Shown here: piece by piece, positions 48,707-60,324 of the stretch
How the letters are laid out: each line of letters starts with the position of its first letter
How positions within the stretch are numbered: position 1 is the stretch's first letter
Source of the DNA: Polytrichum commune
Taxonomy: Eukaryota > Streptophyta > Polytrichopsida > Polytrichales > Polytrichaceae
Assembly (NCBI GenBank): GCA_950295325.1
Contig: OX485803.1
Location: 57,553,554-57,617,553 of the forward strand
Direction of reading: 5' to 3'
Length of the DNA: 64,000 nucleotides
Made by a program: the position numbers and the translations under genes
The notes under the pieces: generated by a model
Databases searched by the model: none
What the model was told of the DNA's origin: nothing
Seen by the model: only the letters and a program-made list of their open reading frames with translations

Positions 48707-48971
48707 TGATGCTTTGATATAATGAGAACCCCCAAACTTGCCATCGTCATTGTGAGTTTATTAGACTTGCTTCATAGTCGAAAGAAAGGCAAGGGGCATG
48801 TGTGCCAATGAATATGCCTTTCTTGTTCAATCGTTTCAAGACGTTAGTTATCATTATTGGTTTGCCAACTTTGAAAAACATGTAGGAACTCATCATCATC
48901 ATCATGTGCCTCAGTCAACAATTTCATGCTCAACGTGTGAAATCAATACGATGGTTAAAGTTGTACTTAAG

Positions 48972-49388
48972 TAACATAGCTCTCGAGCAGCTTGGTCAGT
49001 TCTCTAACTGACAATTAATCAAAGTGTGAAAGTAAGTTCGGCAGCCCATAAAATAATATTCTAAAATCTGGCAGAATAAAAAAAATCAAAATAAGTTAGA
49101 CATTCGTCCAAGTCATTTCTATAATTCATGGATGGTTTTCTTGATTTCATCTATGGCGGCTATGATTAACCTAAACACTTCCCTTAAGCAACACTCCTTA
49201 CCCTAAAGTTTGTCTTTTACTTGTATGTCAAGGTTTTGCTTTGTGTGAGAGTTGTACGGAGTGGTCTTTGTAAGACACCATGTCACTTGCATTATTGTGA
49301 TTTTAGACACTCTTTGAATGTTTTTAATTTTAATTTTTTTGGACACTCAACAAAATAAAATTTCCAAACATTTAGGCACCTTCGGGGG

Positions 49389-49422
<34 letters not shown>

Positions 49423-49450
49423 GTGCCCAAACTGCTAGAAAGCTACGGTA
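48972..49450. mobile_element. TIR element, family G copy B
   Basis: Ends: acatagctctcgagcagctt at left, and, inverted, TACCGTAGCTTTCTAGCAGT at right, continuing TTGGGCA. Contains a 32-A tract (49389-49420). Its interior (about 49020-49320) is the inverted counterpart of about 50290-50720 in copy C. Confidence 0.72.
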
Positions 49451-50170
49451 GTACATTCAAAATACACTACCGCATGATAAATGTGAATGTTTGATGTGAA
49501 CCTCTTATTCACTCCAAGACTTTCTTATATGAAAATCAAAAAGGTCCAAAGCTTGAAATTCACCAATTTGTTGAGATTTTCAAGAAGTTTCTTTCCGAAT
49601 TCCACTATAAAATAAGCCCCAAAAGTTGAATAATGATGAACGTGTTTGGATGAAATTCATAGCACATTGCGGAGTTGCTCGAATCTAAGTCAACACTCTT
49701 TGGGGAAGAGGGGGAGCGCAAAACCATAAATGCATTCAAAATCACTTTTGGGTCAACTTTGTGGTTAGAATTTAAATTGAGTGGATCTCATGAAACATAA
49801 TTAAGGTCAACATGTCTAATATGGTTATTCACGTTAAATGGACATTATGTTTGAGTAGTAAGGAGTTAGGTGCGGAATTAAGAACGGACACCAAAAAGAC
49901 ACGCCTTTGAGAAACACCTCACTATGTGCTTTTAGTTTTTTTTGTTTAGAGAAAAAATAACTTTCATTCTAGGATTGGTATTGTAAGTTGTCAACATATA
50001 TAACATTCTACAAGTCTAGAGGAGTTCGTATGGCAAGAACCAACAAAATCGATGAGCTATGGAGAGGAGGCTTGAGAGCAACAACATGAAGGTGGAGGAG
50101 GTGTACCTAATTTTGTCTTGCTTCCCTATTATGCTCTTTTCTAGCTCCCCAATATGCATCTAGCTAACAA

Positions 50171-50793
50171 ACTGTAGCTCCCTAGCAGCTTGGGTAGAAA
50201 ATAATTAATTATAAAGGTGCCAAACATTTTGGGAAATTAATTGCATTGAGTGTCCTTAAAAAATAATTGGCATTCAAAGAGTGCCTAAAATCACAATAAT
50301 GCAAGTGACATTCACTGGAATCCAACAAAGGAGCATCAAATAACTTCAACAGTGTCTTCACGTGGCATCAATCTCTATCAATGGATTTAAACATATATTG
50401 CAATGTCTTATGCCTTGCCATTGTCACTCTTCTCAAGCTTAATCTCTCACAAACGCCATAGCAACATAGTCCCTCACAAAGACCACTTCATAACACTCTC
50501 ACATAAAGCAAAAAAGATTGCGAAGCGAAACCATGACATACAAGTAAAGTCAAACTTTACGGTAAGGAATGTTGGTTAAGGGAAGCGTTTTGGTTAATCG
50601 TAGCCACCATAGATGAAATCATGAAAACCATCCATGAATTATAGAAATGACTTGGATGTATGTCTAACTTATTTGAAATTACCTTTTTAATCTACCCAAT
50701 TTTAGAATATTGTTTTATGGGTTGCCTAACTTACTTTTGGACTTTAATTAATCATTAGGTAGAAAGGTGCCCAAGCTGCTAGAGAACTACATT
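50171..50793. mobile_element. TIR element, family G copy C, inverted relative to B
   Basis: Ends: actgtagctccctagcagct at left, and, inverted, TAATGTAGTTCTCTAGCAGC at right. Subterminal ggactttaattaatcattagg matches the right end of copy A (8984-9930). Interior matches copy B in inverse orientation (e.g. tagaaatgacttggatg against catccaagtcatttcta-type words). Confidence 0.72.
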
Positions 50794-50799
50794 ATTGTG

Positions 50800-52788
50800 G
50801 CTTAACCCATTCACATGGAGGCTTTGCACATTATATATTCAATAATTGATACAAGTGAAAGAGAATCTCCCCCTTTATAGTGAATGAGATACTCCTTTGA
50901 ACTACAAAGATTATGAGGGGGTATGTCTATGGCCTCAAAATTGAACTTGGAATTGCTAATTATTGCGTCTCATGCTAAACACGTGCTCAATATGCTAGGA
51001 GAAGAGGGCTAATCGAAAGAAGAAAAAGAAAGGCAAACGTTGAAGTTCCTTCTACCTTCAACTCTAGCACAAGGGTGCGGCATTCCAAGAAGAACAAATG
51101 CACATGGGCAATAATAAGAAGGAGAGCGCATTGTATGGTTTTTATGTGTGTTTTAATAGCCCCCAAAGGACCGGTCACCAACCATCCCAAAAGTGATTAT
51201 ACTTTACTTTGTATTTTGCACCACATGAGCGGTGGTGGCCTTTGTATTTGTAGGAACAACTCAATAAAAACATTGCCCGGTGACCTCTTGGAAGTTGGGG
51301 CCAATGAGGAATGAAACTCTTGACGAATTCTTAAGTTCATGATGCCCCACATTTGTTGCATGGTATTCTCACCATGCATATGCCGGTAGTTCATTATTGC
51401 TACCCACTTATTCAAATATGAGGTACTTCGGGACAAATGGCTTAATATCCATCCACAATGTCTATACTTCACAATTTGATGGAGTCAAAAGTATAATGTA
51501 AAAACTCAAATCCTAAATTAACATCATAAAAGTCTAATTAGTGTTTTGTTTTTTCAATCCATTTTCTTCAGTCATGTCAACATTGCATGCCTACAAAGAA
51601 GATTTTCACACAAGATGTATGATTATATCACTTGAAGGAAATTACATTCTATGGCACCACTAGGGTCAGAGATGACCCTAAACTACTAGGTGATAGTGGA
51701 GAGGTACCCATTTCCAAATGGAGTGGTTGGCGGTTTTATTTCCGTTGTGAAATCTTCTCTCCACTTGACGGGGGGGGGGGGGGGGGGGGAGAACTAGCTA
51801 TTTAGGTAGAAAGCCAAGAGCCCACCCACCACAAGGTAGGCAGTAAACCCCACTGTACACTGACAGGATTCTTGAGCAAGGTAGGACTAACATGCTCAAA
51901 TTCATGTTGGATTGCCCGACGTTGATTATTTATTTATTGACACCACTAGATGTAGTAAGAATATTATAATGAAATTATTGATCGGGCCCTTTGAAAATTT
52001 ATGTCATGATGAAAAATGTGATCATTGGAACAAAAAAAATCCCAATTCTAAGGATTGCTTGCCCGACAAATTATAAGATGGTTTGATTGTTGATTTGCTC
52101 CACAATGCATCCATGAATGGCTCATTCATGATGGCAAGGTATCATGCAAAACAAATGCTCCAAATTTGGCACATTACAACATTAACTACAAGTTCCACCT
52201 CGTATTCCACTTAGCAATGTGGCAAATATTCAAAGAATGATTATTTATTTTAAAGTGAAGCATGAAGCGGTCTATGCTAATTTAGTTCGCACATTGGCCT
52301 AGTAATAAGTGTACCTTACTTCAATAGTGTCGAATTTGATGCCACACACAATTTCTTCAAGTTCTGATCATTATTTTCATTTAAGGACCACATTTAATTT
52401 TTTGGGCGGACAAATTACATATTAACCCCTAAATGCTCAAGCGTTCACATTCCATTTTCATGCAAGTCCATCGCCAATGCTTGAAATTTTAGTCATGTGA
52501 GAAAAACACATTGAGTATATTATGAATTCAGTCCTAATATGTCCTAATTCAACCAATATGTATAATCTGAATTCACTATATATGGATGTGAACTACACTA
52601 CCATATATTCTTGATGTGAAAATTTTAAGTAAACGATACCACACTAGCAAGATCAACTTGACACGTGAATAGGACCGTCATTAGCGGGGCAACTTTTTTA
52701 AAATAAAAATAAAAATATGCTTGATGGTCACTTAGGTCACGGTATGATTTTTTGTTGGCAGGAAATTTGGTTATAATATATTATATGG
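50800..52788. other. intergenic, no gene recognised
   Basis: Short ORFs only; a 20-G run at 51770-51789. Confidence 0.45.
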
Positions 52789-52790
52789 GG

Positions 52791-53402
52791 GTGCAAGCAT
52801 GGTAAAGTGGACCAAAAAAGTGCTCCGCTATATTAAAACCATAATTTTTTTGGTCAAAGGCCTAAAAGTAGTAGCAAAGCATTGTTTAAATTGGATTTCT
52901 TTTCATGATGACCTTTGTTGTTGTGTTGAATACTCAAATGTAGAAAATCAAGTTGAGATCTTCAATACGTATCATTATAGGTGATGCTCAAAAGCAAATG
53001 GTTGAGTCTGGTTCTGGACGTAGATTTCATGACCTTAACTATTTTGAAGTTGGAATTTTCTCACATATTCTTTGAATTCATTACCTGCTCGAGGGCATCA
53101 TCACAAAACTTTGTGAAAAACCATCAATTTAATGTAATTTTATCATACTTTAAACAAATGTTAGACAATCACTTGCTCAATATCACCTACTTGCACACCA
53201 CTTGTACCGTCTTCTAAAATATGTAGACTTTTCTTGGAATTTTTTCCGAACATCATAATTTGCTTGGCTTTGTAGATATGTATGTTTCTAAAATGTCTAT
53301 GGTTTTTTCCTTCACAAAATTCAAAATTAATGTATAGTTTTGAATCACTTTCACTGAACACTAGGCATGGATCAGAGGTAGTCCATTTTACCGTGCTTGC
53401 AT
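52791..53402. mobile_element. non-autonomous TIR element, family K copy 2
   Basis: Ends GTGCAAGCATGGTAAAGTGG and, inverted, ATGCAAGCACGGTAAAATGG. Aligns with 2819-3425. The minus-strand frame entering from the right end reads STVKWTTSDPCLVFSESDSK and KLYINFEFCEGK, resembling copy 1. Confidence 0.8.
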
Positions 53403-54660
53403 CCATGGTTGTTAAGTGAGCTCCTCCTAAAAAATTGGGGGTTTTTTTTTATGAAATTTATATAAAGTCCATCACCCTCGAAGTTGAGAGGCCAAATCAT
53501 GACAATTTTGGAGATTTACCCTTTGGTTGAGGTCTTCAACCTATACACTCAAAGTTTGCCAAATATGTACGTTGGAGTCATGCACAATTGTGATATTGTT
53601 AGGTGGGAAAAAAACTCACCCTATGTGGACATGCTAGTTGAAATGTATGGACTACAAACTGGAAAGGCCACATGTGCTTATATTTGCACTTGATGCACAT
53701 TGGGTTGCTCGTTGGACCACCTCCCAAACAAGTGATTCCAACCCCTCAAAATTTCATGTATGCTTGGAGTACAACATTCACATATGTTATTTTGGCCCAC
53801 ACGATAGTGGGCAACACCCTAAACCAATACATACCTTCCATCCATGTAGTAAACCATATGAGAAGATCAGGCAGCGACCCATTTTGGGTTGCATGAGCGC
53901 ATAAGGGTTAAGTAGCTAGAGAGGATGACCTCTTTGTAAAGAAAAACGTTGCGTTCAAAGAACTCTGATAAATTATAGATGTTGGTCGAAAACTCTACAG
54001 TTTACAGCATGAGTGCTCCCAATGAACATAGAATCCCGGGATGAACAAAGAGGCATTATACTTTCCCGCTACTTGGTCCCACATAATGCGGCGAAAGAGT
54101 TGAATGATGTTATGTTGAGGATAAAATGGGCGTATACAATGATAGACACTTGCGCGGCCAAGTCGGCCAAAAAACAATGTGTTGGTAAAATTAATGCAAT
54201 CCACCCAAGCTAGAGCTATGCTAATCGTAGGCCTTCGTTGTGGGCTCGTGAGCTCTCGAAACCCGAGGACCGGACATGTGGTGTCTTCATGCATATGCCA
54301 AATGGCACTCGTTTGCTCATTCCTAGCTAAGAACTAGCTTAACATACAATTCCATGGGGCCAAGCGAATTCTCTTGGTGGATAATATTATGCTCAAGTTG
54401 CGGCCGTTTCTTTGGTTGGAGCTTCAAACCCGTGGTTCACCAAGGGCCCCAAAGTGGCCCGGCTTCCATCCCACCACGACGGCCATTCTTCCATCGTTAA
54501 GTTCGACCTTTTTGGCCCCTACTTAGACCAAGATCGAGCTTCTCCGAAGTCAATCCACCACATGAAATGGGATAGCTAGACTTAGGGGTCTCACGAGTCT
54601 CAAGAAAGTGGCTATCTAGTGATGATGATGGATGTTTTAAAATATTAAATATTAAATATT
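53403..54660. other. intergenic with unrecognised ORFs
   Basis: ORFs of 66-99 codons overlap on both strands at 53484-54294. None has a known domain; a relic retroelement is possible. Confidence 0.35.
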
Positions 54661-54661
54661 C

Positions 54662-55190
54662 TAATACCCCCTCCCCGCCTGTCTTTGGCTAAGCCTAAAA
54701 GTTGGTTCTAAAAGCACGGCCTTCACACCATCGACATTATCTAGTGCTGAGCCTAGTTGGCAAATGATGTGGCATGGCTTAAAAGTGGAGGTTTCAAGCC
54801 TCAAGCACCGACCCTCCCATCGGTACCTAGACATGAGGAAAGAATACATGACTTTTAAAAGTGTCGCCTCCTGCCCTTGTGATTGGTTGCTTTTAAGTCT
54901 TAGCTATGAGGGCACGAGGAGCTTCATTAACAAAAACCGATGGTAAGATAGGTGAGTAGTAAGGCATTTGGGGGTGGGACAAAAACTATCCAACATCTCA
55001 TTGCTTGGTAGATAAAACCATGAACATGTGTGAAAGCTACTTAACCGAAAGCTACTCAAAAACCTCCGGAGCAAGTTCTTGAAGGTACATTGGGATAGCT
55101 AGATGCCTCCCCTATAACCGAGGGAGCTTTACCCGGTTTAAAAAAAAAGACTTTGGTTATGTGGTAAAGTCAGGTGGGGAGGGGGCATAA
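54662..55190. mobile_element. TIR element family D copy 1, complete
   Basis: Left end TAATACCCCCTCCCCGCCTG, right end (inverted) TTATGCCCCCTCCCCACCTG, both followed by T/AC-type bases. 529 bp. A partial inverted copy lies at 33800-33963. No transposase; superfamily not clear. Confidence 0.75.
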
Positions 55191-55774
55191 GATTCAATCG
55201 ATTTTCAAAGTGAGATGAGACTAAATGTGACTACACAAACTTCCTCTTCCACAAGAAGAAGAAGAAGACATTGTCATACACTTAGTGTTGAGTGCGGTTG
55301 TTGTTGCGGTGTTTAGATTAAACAAGAACTCCAAAATTTAACACAAAAATGTGGGACGCAATCATGAGGAAATGACTAGGTATGTTGGTAGTGTGGACTA
55401 TACATTTCGTCAACATGAAACCATAAATTGTTGCTCAAGCCTTGTTCGTGCGGAGAACACTTCCAACAACTCACATGTGCATTTCTACCCACACAAATAG
55501 CACATTTCCTTGAACCTAACTTGTTATGGACCCATAAACAACTTGAGGAGGAGGATATTTTGCTACTACCACAACTTGTCAATCACCCTCATTTTGCGGA
55601 TTATGTAAGCCATAAGGCATTTGTCTCATGGACGACTACTCTATGTGTATATTTCTCCTCTACTATTTCATAATGTCTCATGATGTGCATTCGCTTGCTT
55701 GATTGCGTTTCCACAACATTGCCATTGTGTGAAACGTTAAATCTTATTTCAAGGTTAAATATGCAATTTGCTAG

Positions 55775-56151
55775 CTACACTAAGTATTGTGTTTAGTGTC
55801 ATATGGTATTTCATGTCACCATAGTAGCTTTTCTAATGACACTTTTTGTGATTAAGTTTACAAGTACTATTGTCCCAACTTAGTTTTAGTCCATCAAAAT
55901 GCTAATTATCAAAATAAAGTTTGATATATTCTGCATCCTTACAACTATGTAATGAAATATTGTCACAGATGATTGAAATTTGGATGAAAAATCACTTAGC
56001 GGGTGACCGTATTTGCAACACTATAAATATGTACTATTCAATTTATTTTTTCGAGGAATGACAAATAAGGTTTACATTGTAAGTGTTGGTGACACAACAT
56101 GGGCGGTTTCCAATAGGTGATGAGCAAGACAAATAGACTTTGTGACACTTA
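55775..56151. mobile_element. MITE family M copy 5, cut by family H copy 4
   Basis: Left end CTACACTAAGTATTGTGTTT; same orientation as copy 3. The right TIR is interrupted at TTA (56149-56151) by the next element and seems to resume after it (tgcaatttttagtgccat). Confidence 0.72.
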
Positions 56152-56651
56152 GGGCCACTTCACACACAAGACTGACAGCCCATGACCATTACACTTCAAG
56201 CACTCTCATTGATGGAAATGGTGGAGCCGGTCCAAGTTCGCTTCACACTATGCTTGAGGGACCAATGGAGTATGTGAATGCAAGATGGATGTAAAGTCTA
56301 CATGGATTCCTACATGGCATCAAATGGATCATGTATCATGGTCACTTGGACTATTTTCAAAAAATACCTCTTGGAGGTAGGCCAAACACAAAACTGGGAG
56401 ATCATGGCATTCCAAACGCTCACAACCGTTGGTTTGTTTTATTTTATCATGTGTGAGGATCCGTATGAATAGAAATTCATTAAAATAGCATTTGGTTGAG
56501 GACCCAACCACACATGACTTCACACTACACTTGAGGATCCATGACCACACTACATGATTTTGGAGGTGTGTTGGGGATGGCCTTTGGACACTTTCGTTTG
56601 GGCTCTCACAGTTTCATGGTCAAGGCTCCTGGCTCGTGTGTGAAGTGGCCC
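56152..56651. mobile_element. Tourist-like MITE family H copy 4
   Basis: TIRs GGGCCACTTCACACACAAGA and, inverted, GGGCCACTTCACACACGAG; flanked by TTA and TGA (one base off a perfect duplication). 500 bp. Confidence 0.86.
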
Positions 56652-59170
56652 TGAATGCAATTTTTAGTGCCATGGTGTATGATCCCAATTTGGTGCTCAA
56701 CTTCTAGATGTCCACAACTAGGTATCCAAAGCTTGAAGATAGGGAGTGCTTTATTTTATCAAGTTCACTACCTAGTGTCGGTATGAATAGTGTTTCTTAT
56801 GAATAGTGTTTCTTATGAACAGTGTTGGGAATATAACTCCACCCACATTACCAGGTGGTCAACTTGTGTGTACGAACAATAATTGAATATTACCACTTTG
56901 TTTGCCGACCCATAGAATAAAAATGAGTTGAGTGCACTAACCCAAATGGTTGAGTAATGTTACGCACCCATCACTTGAAAGGATCATTTGCAATATAATT
57001 TGATAATTTCTCCGATTTTATAGTCGGTTCGTTTAGAGCTACTTTGTGCACAATTCAAAGCTCTTGAATAGGAAGGATTAGGGTTTAGGGTTGCAGACCA
57101 AGGAAATTGAACTTGGATTCATTAAATGTGGGGAATCAATCTAGCATTATCAATATGATTCACCAACACAAGGCATCCAACTATGAGTTATAGTCAATGC
57201 TTGTGAAATTTCTCATGAGAAGTGTTGTGATTAGAGTGGGTTTACATTAGGGTCCAAGTCCAAGAAACTCAATGTCCAAGTCACCCCTTAATGAACCTTA
57301 CTTTCGGACTCAAGATTGGATCCAAGCTCGAAGAATGATTTCTCAAATCAGCACGAGTATTTTTTTCAAAGTTGAGACTGACAATATTCAATTGGAAAGT
57401 GGTGCCATGGTGGTGCCACTTCATTTTTTCCATACTTTGGACACAAGCCCTTTGTAAGTTTCTTGGGTCCAAATGTTTGATATGAATCAATAAAATCTCA
57501 TGATTTAGAAATTCCTTTGGTCTTGGACTCTAGTCTAAAACCCACACTTTATAAAATCTAATCTCATTGCAAAATTTGATGTCATAAATAAGGTCATACA
57601 ATGTTCACAATACAAGTATGTAAGGTTTGTCACCCTATTGTGGACTCTTCAAACTCCACACACAATTTTGGCCATTGGATCAAATCAAGAATTGTCTCAT
57701 TTGGTTAGCAATTGCAAATCAATGTAGATGTTTATTTTAAGTTCCAAAATAAGAGTTGTGATACATTAGTCACATGAGGTTAAGTGAAGACTCTCTTTCT
57801 CTTCAAAGAGATCACGTAGACTCTCCCAATTATGTTTACCTATTCAACCTTGGATGTTCTCTTCGTTTCGAACACATAGTCCAATTTCATCATAGCATGC
57901 ATCATGTATATGCCCATTCTTAATTACAAGCCTTGGGATATACCACTCACATATACACATCCAATGAAGAAGAGTAATCATGTACAAGGTCCACATATCA
58001 TACATTTGGGTTTGTTTGGGCACATGTCATGTCCCGTGTCATTTTTACAAGTTCCCACAAATCACATGATGACACATGGCACCTTTTGGCAAAATGCAAC
58101 CAATTTACACCTCATTTGACTCACACGTAGGGTACATACTCGGTGCTACGATTAGAGCATCCATCACATGAATTATAGAGGTCAGGCTTTGTCAAATCTT
58201 TGAGTAACACTGATCACAACTGCTGCATATTATCTAATACCATGTCCACACTAAGACCAACAATTGGCCCACACCAGTGGGGGAGTTTCTATCTTGATAG
58301 GTTGTTTTCGTGTCTTGTATGCAGTGAAGTGATCGGTGAAATTGTAGTACATTACATCCAATGAGGTTACCATGAGTAGGACAACAATGAGGTTACTATT
58401 GTAGATTTCGGAAAGGGATGAACTTTTTTACCAAGAGGACTCCTAATGCTGCCAAGAAGCAACAACTAACCTTAGTGTGGGCATGCTACAAGTTGATGTT
58501 CTTCCACCCACCTTGTCTGCAACGTCCTTTTCAATATTGGACTGGTATATGCCTGGGTATCAATAATCAACATCAATAATGGTACTGAAGAACCCAACCT
58601 ACCTTGGGTATCAAAATTGTAATACTAGTCATATATCGATATTTGGTAAGTATGTGAAGGTGAGAGAATCTTGGATATTCCTATTTATTATTTGGGGTCG
58701 ATACCATTCTCAACCGTGTTGATACTATGACAATTTTACCTAGGTATAAAGGTTCTTGCAAGGTATATAGACCTGAATGGTATCAAAATTATAAATACTG
58801 TCAAATTCTCATACCCTACTTCTTTTAAAAAGAAGAAATGAAATCCTCATTCTAGATACCTGAATGGTATTAAAAAAAGACGAAACCAGAATTATAAATA
58901 TCATCACATACCCATACCCTGTTGGTATAAGAAGAAGTGAAATCCTCATTATAGATACCCAACCAAAAAGATGATGCAAGTCCGACACTTGTCCCTTCTG
59001 ACTCTCCAGCTCACAGAGAGCGACCAATCTGCCACTTATGTGTCGTACTTATGTACAGGAAGAAAAAGACACTTCAATTGCTGACAAGAATGTGGATATC
59101 AGGTATGGAAGATTACACTTAATGCCGATGCATCACACAAGCCATTAATGTGTCATGGATGCACAGGCCA
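56652..59170. other. intergenic; local tandem duplication
   Basis: About 58800-58955 holds two copies of a ~110-bp unit (agaagtgaaatcctcatt-tagatacc...). Otherwise no gene recognised; a telomere-like ttagggtttagggttg occurs at about 57068. Confidence 0.45.
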
Positions 59171-59272
59171 CTAATTCCCAGCTTGGCGACCTTTCTGTAT
59201 TGCGGCAAGGCGATAGCTAGGCATGGAGTCGCGGGCTGCAGTGACAGGCACAGCTTTCTTGGCTCGCAATTC
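59171..59272 (-). other. possible alternative last exon of the SOSEKI gene
   Basis: A 33-codon frame (begins ELRAKKAVPVTAARDSMPSY) follows a good acceptor (CACTTCAG/GAATTG) and ends with TAG. It would join in phase to a weaker donor at 60337/60336 (CGA/GTATCC) inside the exon that otherwise ends at 60325. The basic, Ser/Ala-rich composition is protein-like. Unproven. Confidence 0.35.
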
Positions 59273-60324
59273 CTGAAGTGAATGTGTTAGCAAGAGGCAC
59301 AGTAATAGAGTTGACGGCAGGAAATGTACACATAAGTGTAGTGGCCAACTTCTGGTTTCATTCAAGTAAAATTGATGATGTGACCATTGAACTTCATGAG
59401 GGTACCTCTAATAATCACAATGTTTGAATAACTGGTCACATTTATCAGGAGAGAACCTACCGTCGGCAAGACATTAATCTAGCCAAACATTGACACAGGG
59501 GACCATCACAATCAAAGAGCTGAAAGGATAGTAGGTAATAACCTGCTCCATAATAAGAGCTCAACAACTTCATGTGTACAATTACGATGGTAGATTCCTT
59601 TGACCCAGCTTTCCCCTATGAATTGAATAGTCACATTAGTGCACATCATGATGAGTGAGAGACTCCACCAACCTCAAATTTTCATTCAAATCTTTCAGAT
59701 ATATTGAAGCGGGAAACTTGTATCGGCTTTCAGACGTCGTTGCTCCTCTTTGGGGATAAGTACATCCAGATATCTCTTGGTTTTGGCAAGGGTCTCAATG
59801 CCCACCAAACACAAGCCTCATTTCAGTAACTAATTGAAAAGGCCATTCATAACGCAGAAATGCTTGAAGTGTTCCTGCAGAAGCTGCCACAGTTTCTAGC
59901 AGAGGGTCGATGTACTAATTTCCTCCCTCTGCTTACATCACAAGAGACATTTGTCTTGGATGAATTGGTTTAAAGTCACGAATTCCTCAAGTGCTCCCTA
60001 TTTTCTTAAAAGAGGGAGAAATGAGGATGCAGAAGGAGGTCCAATTCCTGGTTCTCTGCTTCATACCCCCTACTCCTGCACATGCGCACGAACCATCTAC
60101 AGCTCTCAAGAAAATTCTGAAGCAGCAATGAAGCCCTTTTTGCAGCCGGCCTGGAAGGAGCTGGATCCATGCAGCATTCCTTCTTGTGTCAACCTTGTAA
60201 CAAAATAATCTCAAGAGTGATGATTTTCGGCTCAATAAAATAATCTTGTGGGCGTGATGGTGTTGGGCTCACTGAGATTGTGCACGAGCACATCACAGGT
60301 TACAACAAAAGGCACAAAATATGC

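Noticed and set aside
48972-49450. 32-A tract as a poly(A) tail of a LINE or SINE
   Set aside because: It lies inside a TIR-bounded element, and no RT or pol III boxes are seen.
53995-54294. Organelle DNA insertion
   Set aside because: I could not match the ORFs or the DNA to any plastid or mitochondrial gene by eye.
57060-57080. Telomeric repeat array
   Set aside because: Only two degenerate TTTAGGG-type units.
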